DNA from: JAHQVV01 sp039188575
Lineage (GTDB): Bacteria > Planctomycetota > Phycisphaerae > Phycisphaerales > Phycisphaeraceae
NCBI GenBank assembly: GCA_039188575.1
Contig: JBCCYY010000001.1
Coordinates: 51,412-115,411, forward strand
Length of the DNA: 64,000 nt
Direction: 5' to 3'
The position numbers and the translations under genes were made by a program. The notes beneath the pieces were generated by a model, which was not told the DNA's origin, did no database searches, and saw nothing but the letters and a program-made list of their open reading frames with translations. Position 1 is the stretch's first letter. The number at the start of each line of letters is the position of its first letter. This document shows, piece after piece, positions 44,963 to 53,584 of this stretch.

Positions 44963-45121
44963 ATGAAACACGCCCAGACCAAGCCGAACCGATTGAGCGT
45001 GTGGGGTGACAGCATGGTCAATAAGTTGCCCAGCCTCAGCCGTAAGCGACGCAAAAGAGCGGCAAGCAAGAAGCGGCGTGTCCTGCTACGGAAGCTGGAT
45101 TCAGATTGCAGGCAGCCATAG
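44963..45121 (+). CDS. 52-residue highly basic protein
   Basis: ATG 44963 follows a perfect AAGGAGG (44950-44956) with a 6-nt spacer; the site overlaps the aroC stop codon. The product starts MKHAQTKPNRLSVWGDSMVN and has the basic core SRKRRKRAASKKRRVLLRKL. An in-frame ATG at 44957 abuts the ribosome site and is unlikely. The composition resembles ribosomal or nucleic-acid-binding peptides; no known family is recognised. The next gene starts 13 nt later and uses a site overlapping this stop, so the arrangement supports real translation. Confidence 0.65.
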   Translation: MKHAQTKPNRLSVWGDSMVNKLPSLSRKRRKRAASKKRRVLLRKLDSDCRQP

Positions 45122-45134
45122 AGAGGGACGAACG

Positions 45135-45431
45135 ATGCGTTGCAAACAATGCTCGGCAACATGGAAGCTCTCTGGCGGCGACGGACCGATCGGTAAGGCC
45201 GCGCCGGGGCACTTCTTGATCGCCATCGTTATCCTCTCGGGGATCTCAATATTCCTTGGGTTTTACTTCAAATCTATCGGTGCGCTACCGATCGGGATCA
45301 TCGCTTTATTTCTGCTGGTGATGGCTCTCATCGGCTGTGGCGACAAGGCCAAAGACGAGAAGGCCAACTATCAGGGTTCGGAATGCCCGGAGTGCGGGCA
45401 CCGGAATCGGATCATGCCGTGGGACTTCTAG
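45135..45431 (+). CDS. Small two-helix membrane protein with zinc ribbon halves
   Basis: A 98-residue protein with a Cys pair at each end (MRCKQCSATW and CPECGHRNRI) that could form one zinc ribbon, and two membrane helices between (about 25-44 and 48-66). GAGAGGGACG precedes ATG 45135. The layout resembles a proteobacterial zinc-ribbon membrane sensor, but no function is known. It is an analogue in layout of the protein at 20142, although the order of ribbon and helices differs. Its TAG stop is part of the -10 hexamer proposed for the following gene. Confidence 0.72.
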   Translation: MRCKQCSATWKLSGGDGPIGKAAPGHFLIAIVILSGISIFLGFYFKSIGALPIGIIALFLLVMALIGCGDKAKDEKANYQGSECPECGHRNRIMPWDF

Positions 45432-45434
45432 TGT
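45429..45434 (+). promoter_or_regulatory. Probable -10 box of the YiiX-type gene
   Basis: TAGTGT ends exactly 6 nt before ATG 45441. Its TAG is the stop codon of the preceding gene, as in the epimerase/photolyase pair. Confidence 0.5.
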
Positions 45435-45440
45435 GTTGTC

Positions 45441-46121
45441 ATGGAGCCCGTTATGGCAAAGCTTCAATCAGCCATCGTGATCATTTTGCTTATCAGCCTC
45501 AGCGGTAGCTTGACAGGCTGCGCCAGCCCGGGGATCGATGCAGAGCGGGGTGCGCCCGGCTTGTTGGCCGAGTACACCCCGCGCGTCGGTGATGTGGTCT
45601 TCCAGTCTTCGCAGGAGTCGCCGCTCATCAACATGATCGAGGGGGCCTCCGGCTCACACTACTCGCACTGCGGGATCGTGGACCGGCGTGACGGGCAGTG
45701 GGTCGTGTATGAAGCGGCCAAGCAGGTGACAACGACCCCACTGGATCGGTTTATCGATCGCGGGCGCGGTGCCGGGTTTGCTGTCTATCGGTTCAGGCAG
45801 CCTTACCAAACCGATATCCCCAGCATCATTGAGAACACCCGCGCGTACCTGGGCCGGCCCTACGACTTCCGCTATCGGCTTGATGAGGAACACATCTACT
45901 GCTCGGAGCTGATCTACAAGGCGTTTGAGCAGACGACCGGCGAGTCACTGGGTGAGCGTGTTCGGCTTGGGGATCTTGAATGGGAGCCGTTCGAAGCACT
46001 AATCAACGAACTCGAAAAGGGCCCCCCGCCGCTGGATCGTCTGATCATCACGCCGATCGACTTGGCCTTGGCCGAGCAGTTCGAGTTGGTATACGCGCGT
46101 GACTTTGAAGTCGCGCGGTGA
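45441..46121 (+). CDS. YiiX/YebB-type permuted NlpC/P60 lipoprotein
   Basis: A 226-residue lipoprotein: signal peptide with lipobox SLTGC (Cys at about 27), then a circularly permuted papain-like domain. The catalytic His is in SHYSHCGIVDRRD and the Cys in YCSELIYKAF, in the reversed order typical of YiiX/LRAT-like enzymes; GDVVFQSSQESPLINMI is the entry strand. Members act on amide or ester bonds; a cell-wall peptide or lipid substrate is likely but not proven. M1 at 45441 is supported by the hexamer 6 nt upstream; M5 (45453) is the alternative. It ends an aroC-led group of close genes. Confidence 0.88.
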   Translation: MEPVMAKLQSAIVIILLISLSGSLTGCASPGIDAERGAPGLLAEYTPRVGDVVFQSSQESPLINMIEGASGSHYSHCGIVDRRDGQWVVYEAAKQVTTTPLDRFIDRGRGAGFAVYRFRQPYQTDIPSIIENTRAYLGRPYDFRYRLDEEHIYCSELIYKAFEQTTGESLGERVRLGDLEWEPFEALINELEKGPPPLDRLIITPIDLALAEQFELVYARDFEVAR

Positions 46122-46232
46122 TGGAACAAAAGCAGCGTTGTAAGCATGTGTATCAGTGCATCTAACGCAAAGAGCATTGCAATCTCGGAAGCTGGGCTCA
46201 ACGCATTTGCATAGCCGCGTCTCTAAAGCGTC

Positions 46233-46238
46233 TAGACT
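46233..46238 (+). promoter_or_regulatory. Probable -10 box of the gene at 46245
   Basis: TAGACT ends exactly 6 nt before ATG 46245; no Shine-Dalgarno sequence. TTGCAT at 46207-46212 is slightly too far to be a good -35. Confidence 0.55.
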
Positions 46239-46244
46239 AGTACC

Positions 46245-46667
46245 ATGAAGCTCGTAGAAATCGATCAGGTATATACCGAGTACGCTAAAGATATCGCGGC
46301 TCTCTTAAGAGAAAGCGGTTTCGATGCTCGCTATGACGATTTGCCGCGGGTCGAGCTAACCGGCCACCCGATCGCTGCGATGACGACGCCGATCTATGTC
46401 CCACAAGAGCAAGCGCAGGATGCCCGCAGGGTATTAGCAGCCTACTACGCCGAGGCTCGCGCGGGCATGCACGAGCGGATCAGCAAGCTGCCGCCCTGGT
46501 GGCACGGGTTGAGAAAACTCATAAAGCCCGCGCTGCTTGCGATCGTTCCTGGTGTTGTATTCGCGATTGTTCTACAAGAGGCCGCGGTATTCTTTGCCGG
46601 ATGGTTTATCAGCTTTCCTATGATTGTCCTGATGGCAAATCGCATGCGTGATGATGAGACGAAGTGA
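46245..46667 (+). CDS. DUF2007-like protein with C-terminal membrane segments
   Basis: A 140-residue protein. The first 70 residues (VYTEYAKDIAALLRESGFDA, then IYVPQEQAQDARRVLAAYYA) have the ferredoxin-like pattern of DUF2007/putative signal-transducing domains. Two hydrophobic helices (about 92-110 and 113-130) follow, so it is tethered to the membrane. Function unknown. The mRNA appears leaderless. It converges with the HDOD-GGDEF gene (5-nt gap). Confidence 0.75.
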   Translation: MKLVEIDQVYTEYAKDIAALLRESGFDARYDDLPRVELTGHPIAAMTTPIYVPQEQAQDARRVLAAYYAEARAGMHERISKLPPWWHGLRKLIKPALLAIVPGVVFAIVLQEAAVFFAGWFISFPMIVLMANRMRDDETK

Positions 46668-46672
46668 GCCTG

Positions 46673-48196
46673 TTACGCCGCTTTGCGGTTGATCTTCTCG
46701 AACTGTAAGCCCGCTTTGCCTGCCCGCTTGATGCTGTACATGACCCTATCGGCGGCCTCGGTGAGGTCGGCGGTCTTGGTGCTGCTGGAGACGTGGCTGA
46801 GGAAGACGCCGCCGATACTCATGGCCAGTTCTGCTTGCTGCTCGCTGCCCAGATCGATCGTCTTGCCATTACAGATCGCGTGCAGGCGCTGTGCCAGGGC
46901 ATGTGCGTCGCCATGCCGCTCGCCCAGCATCAAGATGGCGAACTCGTCTCCACCGATGCGTGCGACAAGGTCGCCCTTGGCCACGTTGTGGCGGAGGAGT
47001 TCGGCGGCCCTGGTGAGGACACGGTCGCCTGCCGCATGGCCGTAGGTATCGTTGATGGGCTTGAAATCATCGAGATCGATGATCAGGCAGGCGACTGAGA
47101 GGCTGGCCTTGGCGGCCTGGTCGAGCATCTGCTGGCCGAAGGTCTCGAACCCGCGGCGGTTGAGCAAGCCGGTAAGGGTGTCGCTGAGTGCCTCTTCCTG
47201 GGCGTTGGCGAGGGCCTCGACCTGATGGGCGAGCTGCTTGTCCAGTCGGCTGACCTTCGCAGCAAGAGCGAAGGTATCGCTGGCAACGGTTTGGATCAGT
47301 TGATTGACGAAGTCCTTGGGCATCTGTGAGTTGCCACCGGCGGCTTTGCCGAGCATTTTGAAGCGGCGCTTGATCTGGTTGAGCAGTGCATCCAAGGTTT
47401 CGAATTCGCTACTCAGGAATCGTGCGTGTGTCGCGGCGAGTGTCTCGGACTGGTCCTTGGTCGGCTGCTCGTCGAGGTGCGGCAATAGCCCCGCGAATCG
47501 TGCCGGCATATCCGAGAGCCAGGCCATGTCATCGTCGTTGAGTGACCGGTGGTGCCGGCTGACCTGCAAGACCAGGTCAGAAGGGGCGTTCCAGCTCTGC
47601 AGCATCACCGCGCCGAGCTCGGCGTGGTCGATACCGAAGTGAGCACGCTCTAACTCGATCCAGCTCGACTTGCCTTGAGAGCCGACCAGTTTGTTCTTGA
47701 AGAAGCGTGGATCCACAGCGAGCAGCACCGGCAGGCCGATGTCCTGTAGCAGACCCAGGCTGTACGCCCGATCGGCGTCCTCCGGGCTAACGGTCTCGGC
47801 GATGATTTGGGCCGCGACGGCCTTGGTTGCCGCTGACGCCCACAGGCCCCGGACCAGTTCCTGATCGATGTCGAGCTGATCGACCATGAGCTGCATGGCC
47901 ATCGTGAGCGCAATGGTTCGGGTCTGCTTGGCACCCAGGTGGCGGACGCAGCGGTCGATCGTATCCATGCGGTGCACCGCGCTGGAGCCCGCCGAGTTCG
48001 CGACGCCGATCACACGTGCAGAGAGCACTGGGCAGTGGGCCAGGGCCTTGATGAGCTGGTCCGGGTCGTTGCCGTTGGCCTGCATGACCTTCAGCACCGG
48101 GGCGGGGTTGAGCGACAGCCGACCGATCTGGCTGATGGTCTTTTCACGGCGGGCTTTGCGTTGGATTCGGTCGTCTTGGGGCACAGATCGCTCCAC
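46673..48196 (-). CDS. HDOD-GGDEF signalling protein
   Basis: A 507-residue cytosolic protein with an HDOD domain (about 20-225; SARVIGVANSAGSSAVHRMD, FGIDHAELGAVMLQSWNAPS), a helical linker, and a GGDEF domain (about 340-500; DDFKPINDTYGHAAGDRVL, RIGGDEFAILML). The active GGDEF sequence is intact, so it should make cyclic di-GMP. The inhibitory RxxD site is absent (the corresponding residues read AKGD), so product inhibition of the usual kind is not expected. HDOD domains bind partners or nucleotides without hydrolysis. GTG 48196 is the start given by the frame; a second GTG is at 48184. Confidence 0.93.
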   Translation of the reverse strand: MERSVPQDDRIQRKARREKTISQIGRLSLNPAPVLKVMQANGNDPDQLIKALAHCPVLSARVIGVANSAGSSAVHRMDTIDRCVRHLGAKQTRTIALTMAMQLMVDQLDIDQELVRGLWASAATKAVAAQIIAETVSPEDADRAYSLGLLQDIGLPVLLAVDPRFFKNKLVGSQGKSSWIELERAHFGIDHAELGAVMLQSWNAPSDLVLQVSRHHRSLNDDDMAWLSDMPARFAGLLPHLDEQPTKDQSETLAATHARFLSSEFETLDALLNQIKRRFKMLGKAAGGNSQMPKDFVNQLIQTVASDTFALAAKVSRLDKQLAHQVEALANAQEEALSDTLTGLLNRRGFETFGQQMLDQAAKASLSVACLIIDLDDFKPINDTYGHAAGDRVLTRAAELLRHNVAKGDLVARIGGDEFAILMLGERHGDAHALAQRLHAICNGKTIDLGSEQQAELAMSIGGVFLSHVSSSTKTADLTEAADRVMYSIKRAGKAGLQFEKINRKAA

Positions 48197-48306
48197 GGTC
48201 TATCCAGGCACACGAGGAAGCCGATTAACCCCCGCTATAAGCTGGAAATCGGCGTTTTTGAGGCCCGCGTTTAGGCAAACTGGGTGACACAATAGGGTCG
48301 GGATGA

Positions 48307-48312
48307 TATAAT
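48307..48312 (+). promoter_or_regulatory. -10 box before the CxxCH lipoprotein gene
   Basis: A consensus TATAAT ends 9 nt before ATG 48322, leaving at most a few nucleotides of leader; no Shine-Dalgarno sequence. Confidence 0.6.
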
Positions 48313-48321
48313 AAGACTTCA

Positions 48322-49707
48322 ATGTCTTTTTATCGACACGACCCTGGCTTAGCGATCTCGGCTGTACTCGCTTCGCTGATCGCGGCCAGCATGTTCGGGT
48401 GTGCCGAAGCAGAGCAGCAGGCTAGGCAAGAGGAGTCAGCCGGTACGGTGCTTGCAGAGCAGGCGAGTGCGGATCTGCCTGTTATCGAGACCCTGGCCGA
48501 GCCGCCTCAGCCCGAACACTTGGTGAGCCCGCCAGATGACCCCCGTGCGGCGATCACCGCGGCCTTGGATGGTGGGCTGCTGGCTAGCCATGGATCGAAC
48601 AACGACAAGCTCCGGTCGATGCTTGAGGTCGCTGGCGTGCCCGAGACGTCGCAGGTGCTGGTATTCTCCAAGACGTCCTTGCAGCACCGGCTGATCAGCC
48701 CGAGCAACCCCCGCGCGATCTACTTCAACGACAACTGCTATATCGGCTACGTCCCCGGGGGGCTGGTCGAGTATGGCGACGCCGACCCAGACCCCGCGGT
48801 CGGGAGCGGGATGTTTGCAGTCGACCTGCGTGACGAAGCAAAGGCGTCCCTGTCCGTCGATGGCAGCTGTTTTGCCTGCCATCAGGGGGCCCGTACCAAC
48901 GGCCGGGCAGGCTTCCTTGTCCGCTCCGTCTTCCCAGACCCGGATGGCCACGTCATCACATCCGCTGGCTCGACGACGGTCGGCCACCACACCCCACTCG
49001 AAAAACGCTGGGGTGGCTGGTACGTCACCGGCAAGTCGGGCCAGTCGCACCATCGCGGTAACCAGGTCACGATCGAACAGCCCAACGGCGACGCTTATAT
49101 CGATAACGCGCTTGGCTCGAACATCGAAGACCTCTCGAACCGGTTCAATATCAAGCGGTATCTTCAACCGACCAGCGACATTGTTGCGCTGATGGTGCTG
49201 GAGCATCAGGTACAGATGCACAATCGACTCACGCAGGGCAGCACAGTGGTGCACGAGCAGTACGAGCGGAGCAGGTCTCTGGCAAAGTACCTTGGAGAGC
49301 CGTTCGAGCCGAGCGAGAACGAGGCCCTTCAGCGGGTGATCGCGAGCAATGCGAGCCGGATCGTGCGGCAGATGCTGTACTACAACGAGGCCGAGTTGAC
49401 CGAGCCGGTCGTTGGCAGCGACGCATTCATCCATCAGTTCCGTGCCAATCGCAAAGAAGACGAGCTAGGCCGATCACTGAAGGACTTCGACCTCAAGACG
49501 CGGATGTTCACCTACCGCTGCAGCTACATGGTCTACAGTCAGGCGTTTGTGTTGATGCATCCGTTGCTCAAGGAGGCGGTGCTTGCGGAGCTGAAAGACG
49601 TGCTCGAAGGTAATAGTGCGCCCTCGGTGTATGGCCACCTCGGTGCAGTGGAGCGGAAAGCGATCATAGACATTCTGCAAGACAGCGGCGTGTTCACAGC
49701 GCAATAA
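48322..49707 (+). CDS. Exported CxxCH heme-type lipoprotein
   Basis: A 461-residue protein with a signal peptide and lipobox SMFGC (Cys at about 27), an Ala/Glu/Pro linker, and a domain with one covalent heme site, SCFACHQGARTNGRAGF (about 189-205). Further conserved-looking blocks are QVLVFSKTSLQHRLISPSNP and AIYFNDNCYIGYVPGGLVE upstream of it and TTVGHHTPLEKRWGGWYVTG downstream. This is the pattern of periplasmic single-heme proteins common in planctomycetes and myxobacteria, where the heme group belongs to a larger enzyme-like fold. The His residues after the heme site could be axial ligands. Redox role inferred, partner unknown. Confidence 0.85.
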   Translation: MSFYRHDPGLAISAVLASLIAASMFGCAEAEQQARQEESAGTVLAEQASADLPVIETLAEPPQPEHLVSPPDDPRAAITAALDGGLLASHGSNNDKLRSMLEVAGVPETSQVLVFSKTSLQHRLISPSNPRAIYFNDNCYIGYVPGGLVEYGDADPDPAVGSGMFAVDLRDEAKASLSVDGSCFACHQGARTNGRAGFLVRSVFPDPDGHVITSAGSTTVGHHTPLEKRWGGWYVTGKSGQSHHRGNQVTIEQPNGDAYIDNALGSNIEDLSNRFNIKRYLQPTSDIVALMVLEHQVQMHNRLTQGSTVVHEQYERSRSLAKYLGEPFEPSENEALQRVIASNASRIVRQMLYYNEAELTEPVVGSDAFIHQFRANRKEDELGRSLKDFDLKTRMFTYRCSYMVYSQAFVLMHPLLKEAVLAELKDVLEGNSAPSVYGHLGAVERKAIIDILQDSGVFTAQ

Positions 49708-49710
49708 ATA

Positions 49711-49797
49711 TCACTTGCCAGACAACTTCCTGATCGCCTTATTCGCCTTGCGTTTCAGCATCCAGCCGAATAGCTTGGCCATCAGCTTGATTTTCAT
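49711..49797 (-). CDS. 28-residue cationic amphipathic peptide
   Basis: The minus strand carries TAAGGAGATT, then 3 nt, then an ATG at 49797 and a 28-codon frame starting MKIKLMAKLFGWMLKRKANK and ending with Lys and TGA. The peptide has 10 Lys/Arg and regularly spaced hydrophobic residues, as in membrane-binding helices. It lies 30 nt downstream of the SMR pump gene on the same strand. The strong ribosome site and position argue for translation; nothing is known about its role, which may be that of a small membrane regulator or toxin-like peptide. Confidence 0.55.
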   Translation of the reverse strand: MKIKLMAKLFGWMLKRKANKAIRKLSGK

Positions 49798-49827
49798 GCC
49801 AATCTCCTTAGTTCCTGCCGGACCGGT

Positions 49828-50157
49828 TCAGTGACTCACTGTACCAGACAGCATATTGATCACCAGGACCCCGGCGATAATCAGAGCGATGCCGACCAAC
49901 GCCCAGATGTCGGGGGTCTGCTTGTAGAAGATCGCGGCGGCGACCGTAACGAGCACGATACCGACACCGGCCCAGATCGCGTAGCTTATGCCGACACTCA
50001 TGGTCCGCAAACACAGCGACAGGCAGTAGAACGCGATGCAGTAGCCAGTGACGACCACGATACTCGGGAGCCACTTGGTAAAGCCGTCCGAGGCCTTGAG
50101 CGCAGTGGTCGCTATGACCTCGGCAACGATCGCGATGGCGAGGTAGAGGTAGGCCAT
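49828..50157 (-). CDS. Small multidrug resistance (EmrE-type) transporter
   Basis: A 109-residue inner-membrane protein with four helices. Glu13 in the first helix (YLAIAIVAEVIATTALK) matches the essential proton/drug-binding Glu14 of EmrE, and SYAIWAGVGIVLVTV and IIAGVLVINMLS are highly like EmrE. It works as an antiparallel dimer exchanging cationic compounds for protons. EmrE-like rather than guanidinium-type Gdx features (AxAYxxWxGxG) are seen. It follows flavodoxin by 14 nt, so the two are cotranscribed. Confidence 0.95.
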   Translation of the reverse strand: MAYLYLAIAIVAEVIATTALKASDGFTKWLPSIVVVTGYCIAFYCLSLCLRTMSVGISYAIWAGVGIVLVTVAAAIFYKQTPDIWALVGIALIIAGVLVINMLSGTVSH

Positions 50158-50171
50158 GGTCGTGATCTGAA

Positions 50172-50696
50172 TCAGGTTGCCGCCGCGCCTTCGAGCTCAC
50201 CCTTAATCTGCTCGCACCAGTCTTTGATGCGCTGTTCGGTGAGCTCTGGCTGGCAGTCATCGTCGAGTGCGAGGCCGCAGAACTGGCCGTCGATGATGCC
50301 CTTGGACGCTTCGAACTCGTGCGTGGACGGATCAGTGAAGCCGAGCTTGCCAACAGCACCACGTTCGAGCATCTTGAGGTAAACAATACCGATGGCGTCT
50401 TGATAGGTGTCAGGGTAGCCGGCCTGGTCGCCAGTGCCGAAGAAGAGGATCTTCTTGCCGCTCAGGTCGACCTCGTCGAGCTGGTCGTAGATATCCTGCC
50501 AGTCATACTGGAGCTCGCCGACATCCCAGGTAGGGATGCCGCAGAAAAGCACATCGTAGTCCTCGAGGTCGGATGGCTCGATCTGGGAAACATCTTCAAA
50601 CATCTCAAAGAAATCTTCGCCGAGCTCGTCTTTGATCTGCTCGGCGACCGCTTCGGTCTTACCGGTACAAGTTCCGTAAAACAGGGCAATACGCAT
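50172..50696 (-). CDS. fldA: Flavodoxin, long-chain
   Basis: FMN-containing electron carrier, 174 residues. The phosphate-binding loop is FYGTCTGKTEAVAEQI (the family T/S-x-T-G-x-T), with GIPTWDVGELQYDWQDIYDQ providing the aromatic that stacks on FMN, and FFGTGDQAGYPDTYQDAIGI containing the long-chain insert region. It serves low-potential enzymes, for example in radical-SAM reactions or isoprenoid synthesis (IspG/IspH). GAGAGCG precedes ATG 50696 and a TATAAC box lies upstream. It is transcribed 114 nt after the triple-fusion gene on the same strand. Confidence 0.95.
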   Translation of the reverse strand: MRIALFYGTCTGKTEAVAEQIKDELGEDFFEMFEDVSQIEPSDLEDYDVLFCGIPTWDVGELQYDWQDIYDQLDEVDLSGKKILFFGTGDQAGYPDTYQDAIGIVYLKMLERGAVGKLGFTDPSTHEFEASKGIIDGQFCGLALDDDCQPELTEQRIKDWCEQIKGELEGAAAT

Positions 50697-50809
50697 GGGT
50701 CGCTCTCGGTTCAGGTGGTGTTATAGTTCGAGCCCAGTCATCCGTGACGGGCGGCGCAGGGAGAAATCATAGTCAGGCCGCCCTGCGATCTCAAACCGGA
50801 TCGCGTCGA

Positions 50810-53584
50810 TCAATCCGAAAGCGTCGAGACCCGCCGGCCGCGGTAGTACCGCACCGCATCACGGAGTAGCCGCCACGATCCCTTGGGCTGGATGCCCTGC
50901 TGCTCACGGACTTCGGCGGCGATCTGGAAGCAGATCGCCCATTGGTCGCGCAGCACAGAGAGAGCACTCCAGAGCGACCAGTCGGGGTCGTAGATATTGG
51001 TTGACTCGCTTGTGACGCCGTTAAACTCAATGACGGCCAGCCCTTCACCGCGTTTCAGGGACGCCTCGTCGGTGTAGCGGATATCGATCCGGCCGAAATA
51101 AAAGCCCTCGAGCCGCTTGGCCAGCTCGTCGATACGCTGCTCAAGCTCGGGGGTGATCAGGCGGGCCCCGTCGCGGAAGAGCGTGCCCTGGCAGTGGTTA
51201 CCCGCCTCGGCCAGTCTCAGCTGTTCTCCGTTTTCAAGTACTCGCTCCAGGTCATCGGACCAGCGGATGTGAAAGACATCGTGCTGGAATCGGAAGCGCG
51301 GGTGTTTCCAGATGAGCTCTTCGAGGTTGGATCGGCCGTCACCGGTGATAACAGGGAAGACCTTGTCGGTGATCGAGAAGATGGTGCCGCTCGGTTGGCT
51401 GGGCAGCCGGGTGTAGAAAATGCCGCACTCGAGCGGGCCAGGGTGGTACTGCTGCAGTTGGGCGGGGCCTTCGCACTGGTCGAAGAAGCCGGGGAGGTCG
51501 TCCGCCGATCGTATCAGCGTGACACCGGCACCGCGTTGCGCTGCGTCGGGCTTCAGGATCAGTGGGTAGTCCCAGCCGTGCTCGACGATCACCTGCTCGG
51601 CTATCTTGACGCGTTCACTGGGTTCGCCCTCGTTTGGGATGAGTAAGTGCTTTAGAACCGCGGGGTCGTCGATGCGGGAGAGGATATCACTCTTCGATTC
51701 GCCGACCACGCCGCCATCAGGCATACACGGGTTGGCAAGCGTCCAGAGTGTCATCGACCGGTACTTGAGCATGAGGTAGAGCCAGTACGGGACCATCGGC
51801 AGGTAGATCTTCCACGTGGACCAGTACTCATAACGCCACTGCTTCTGGACGCGGATCACGAGCTTGCGTCGCCCCTCGCGTGTAACCATTGAGAGCAGCG
51901 CGTTGATTAGCACCATCAGCACGATGACAACAGCGATGAAGGCCGGCCAGCCCCCAAAGTCAAGGATCATCTGGAACGGCGACCGTGCCGTCTCACCCAG
52001 CAAGACGACACTGATCAGGATGACCGGCGCCCAGATACACACGGCCATGAAGGTCCAGAGCAGAAAACGCCCGGGCTTGTTGCCCGCGACGCCAGCCGCG
52101 ATGTACAGCGGCAGGCGTGAACCGGGGATGAACCGGCTTGCGACCACGGCCTTCCAGCCCTTCTGATCAAACCATGCACCCAGCTTCTCGACATGGCGGG
52201 TCGGCACCCACGCCGCAATCGGGCGCCATCGCAACGCGCTGCGACCCGCGATAAACCCGATCATATACAAAGCGAAATCCCCCAGGAAGATCCCAAGGAG
52301 GATCGCAAACCCGCCGACGTACATGTCGATCTGCCCAGCCTTGATGAATAGGCCCACCGCGATGGAGGTTGGGTCTTCAAGGATGAACGTGCCGAGCATG
52401 ATCACGCCGATCTTGAGCCAGGGGCTCATCGTATCACGGAGCTCAAGATTGCCCGGCAGCTGAAGCGCGTCTTTCATCTGACCCCCGCCGCGGTCGAGGG
52501 TCGAGCGGGTCGGTGGTATGTTTGGATCGTTGTGCTTTTCTAAAAAAGGCAGCAGCGCATCGAGCACGCGCCGGTTGCCGTTCTCGGTGAAGACCATCGC
52601 GTGGTTGTAGAAGGCGTTCTCGAAATCATCACGGGCATAGATAACCAACTCGCTCTGCTCGACGATCGCATGGTGCTCGTAGGCAACGCGGACCGGCGTG
52701 AGCATCGGCGGGTCGGCCTCGCCATGGATAATTAACATCGGCTTGTCGTACCGCTCAAGGACCGCGCGGTAAGGCCGCTGATCGTTGTCCCAGAAGTTGC
52801 GCATGAAGGCGTGACGGAACGAACGGTCGCCGAGCAGGCCAAAGTGTGGGATGAATTCGAAGCCGCCCACAGAGAGGAGGTAGCCGACGCCGTACTTAAG
52901 GTGCTCGAAGTAGTAGTCGCCCGAGCCTTCGGCAGACTGTACGCCGATCGCTGCAAGCAGGGTAATCGACCGCACACGGTCCGGCGCAAGATCGTAGATC
53001 TGGATCGCGGTACCGCCCCCCATAGACCAGCCGAGGATGTGCGATTCTTCAATCTCAAGCCGTTCGAGTAGGTCGATCATGTAGCGCGCGTGGGCGCGGT
53101 TGGAGTAGTCAGGGATGTATGGCGATGAGTAGCCGAAGCCAGGCATATCCGGCGCGATGACGCGGTAGCCCGCGGCGGCGAGGCTGGGGATCAATGCATT
53201 CTTTTTTCGGTTGAAGTCCGCGCCATTGCCTGGGCTACCATGAAGGAGTACGACGACGGGACCGTCTCTGGGGCCTTCATCATGGTAAGCGAGCCTGATC
53301 GTCTCGGGTGTGACAGCAATACGCCGTCGCGGTCGACCGCCCTCCTCGGCCTCCTGGGTAAGTTCCTCTGCCGTCGGCTCAGGCGCTGGCTCGACAGGGC
53401 CCGAGCTGCGCTGTGTAGTCAGCTCGATCGATTCGTACCCCTCGGGCAGCGGGCCCGGACCATCGGTGCGTAGCTGGACCAGGAACGACGCGACGAGTAG
53501 AACGAGGTAGACCTGCCACCAGCGCGGCAGGAGACGACGCCTGTGCTTGCCGGATTCGTCGGGTTGTGCTTGCTCGTCGTTCAC
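50810..53584 (-). CDS. Triple fusion: alpha/beta hydrolase - DedA membrane domain - ATP-grasp
   Basis: A 924-residue protein with an N-terminal membrane anchor (about 24-38). The hydrolase domain (about 90-350) has HGSPGNGADF (115-124), nucleophile GWSMGGG with Ser187, acid Asp291 and a His at 328 (YNHAM). The DedA/SNARE-associated domain (about 385-570) has EDPTSIAVG (403-411), GDFALYMIG and SRFIPGSRLPLYIAAGVAG (483-501), with the acidic and Arg residues essential in E. coli DedA proteins. The ATP-grasp domain (about 630-890) has LILKPDAAQRGAGV (Lys678) and VIEFNGVTSE (Glu853, Asn855 metal ligands). All three active sites look intact. A lipid-linked substrate that is flipped, cleaved and ligated is a natural guess but only a guess. 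It is coupled to the NRDE gene by a 4-nt overlap. Confidence 0.9.
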   Translation of the reverse strand: MNDEQAQPDESGKHRRRLLPRWWQVYLVLLVASFLVQLRTDGPGPLPEGYESIELTTQRSSGPVEPAPEPTAEELTQEAEEGGRPRRRIAVTPETIRLAYHDEGPRDGPVVVLLHGSPGNGADFNRKKNALIPSLAAAGYRVIAPDMPGFGYSSPYIPDYSNRAHARYMIDLLERLEIEESHILGWSMGGGTAIQIYDLAPDRVRSITLLAAIGVQSAEGSGDYYFEHLKYGVGYLLSVGGFEFIPHFGLLGDRSFRHAFMRNFWDNDQRPYRAVLERYDKPMLIIHGEADPPMLTPVRVAYEHHAIVEQSELVIYARDDFENAFYNHAMVFTENGNRRVLDALLPFLEKHNDPNIPPTRSTLDRGGGQMKDALQLPGNLELRDTMSPWLKIGVIMLGTFILEDPTSIAVGLFIKAGQIDMYVGGFAILLGIFLGDFALYMIGFIAGRSALRWRPIAAWVPTRHVEKLGAWFDQKGWKAVVASRFIPGSRLPLYIAAGVAGNKPGRFLLWTFMAVCIWAPVILISVVLLGETARSPFQMILDFGGWPAFIAVVIVLMVLINALLSMVTREGRRKLVIRVQKQWRYEYWSTWKIYLPMVPYWLYLMLKYRSMTLWTLANPCMPDGGVVGESKSDILSRIDDPAVLKHLLIPNEGEPSERVKIAEQVIVEHGWDYPLILKPDAAQRGAGVTLIRSADDLPGFFDQCEGPAQLQQYHPGPLECGIFYTRLPSQPSGTIFSITDKVFPVITGDGRSNLEELIWKHPRFRFQHDVFHIRWSDDLERVLENGEQLRLAEAGNHCQGTLFRDGARLITPELEQRIDELAKRLEGFYFGRIDIRYTDEASLKRGEGLAVIEFNGVTSESTNIYDPDWSLWSALSVLRDQWAICFQIAAEVREQQGIQPKGSWRLLRDAVRYYRGRRVSTLSD

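Noticed and set aside
48436..49434. 332-codon frame opposite the CxxCH lipoprotein gene
   Set aside because: The plus-strand gene has a signal peptide, heme motif and TATAAT box; the opposite frame has none.
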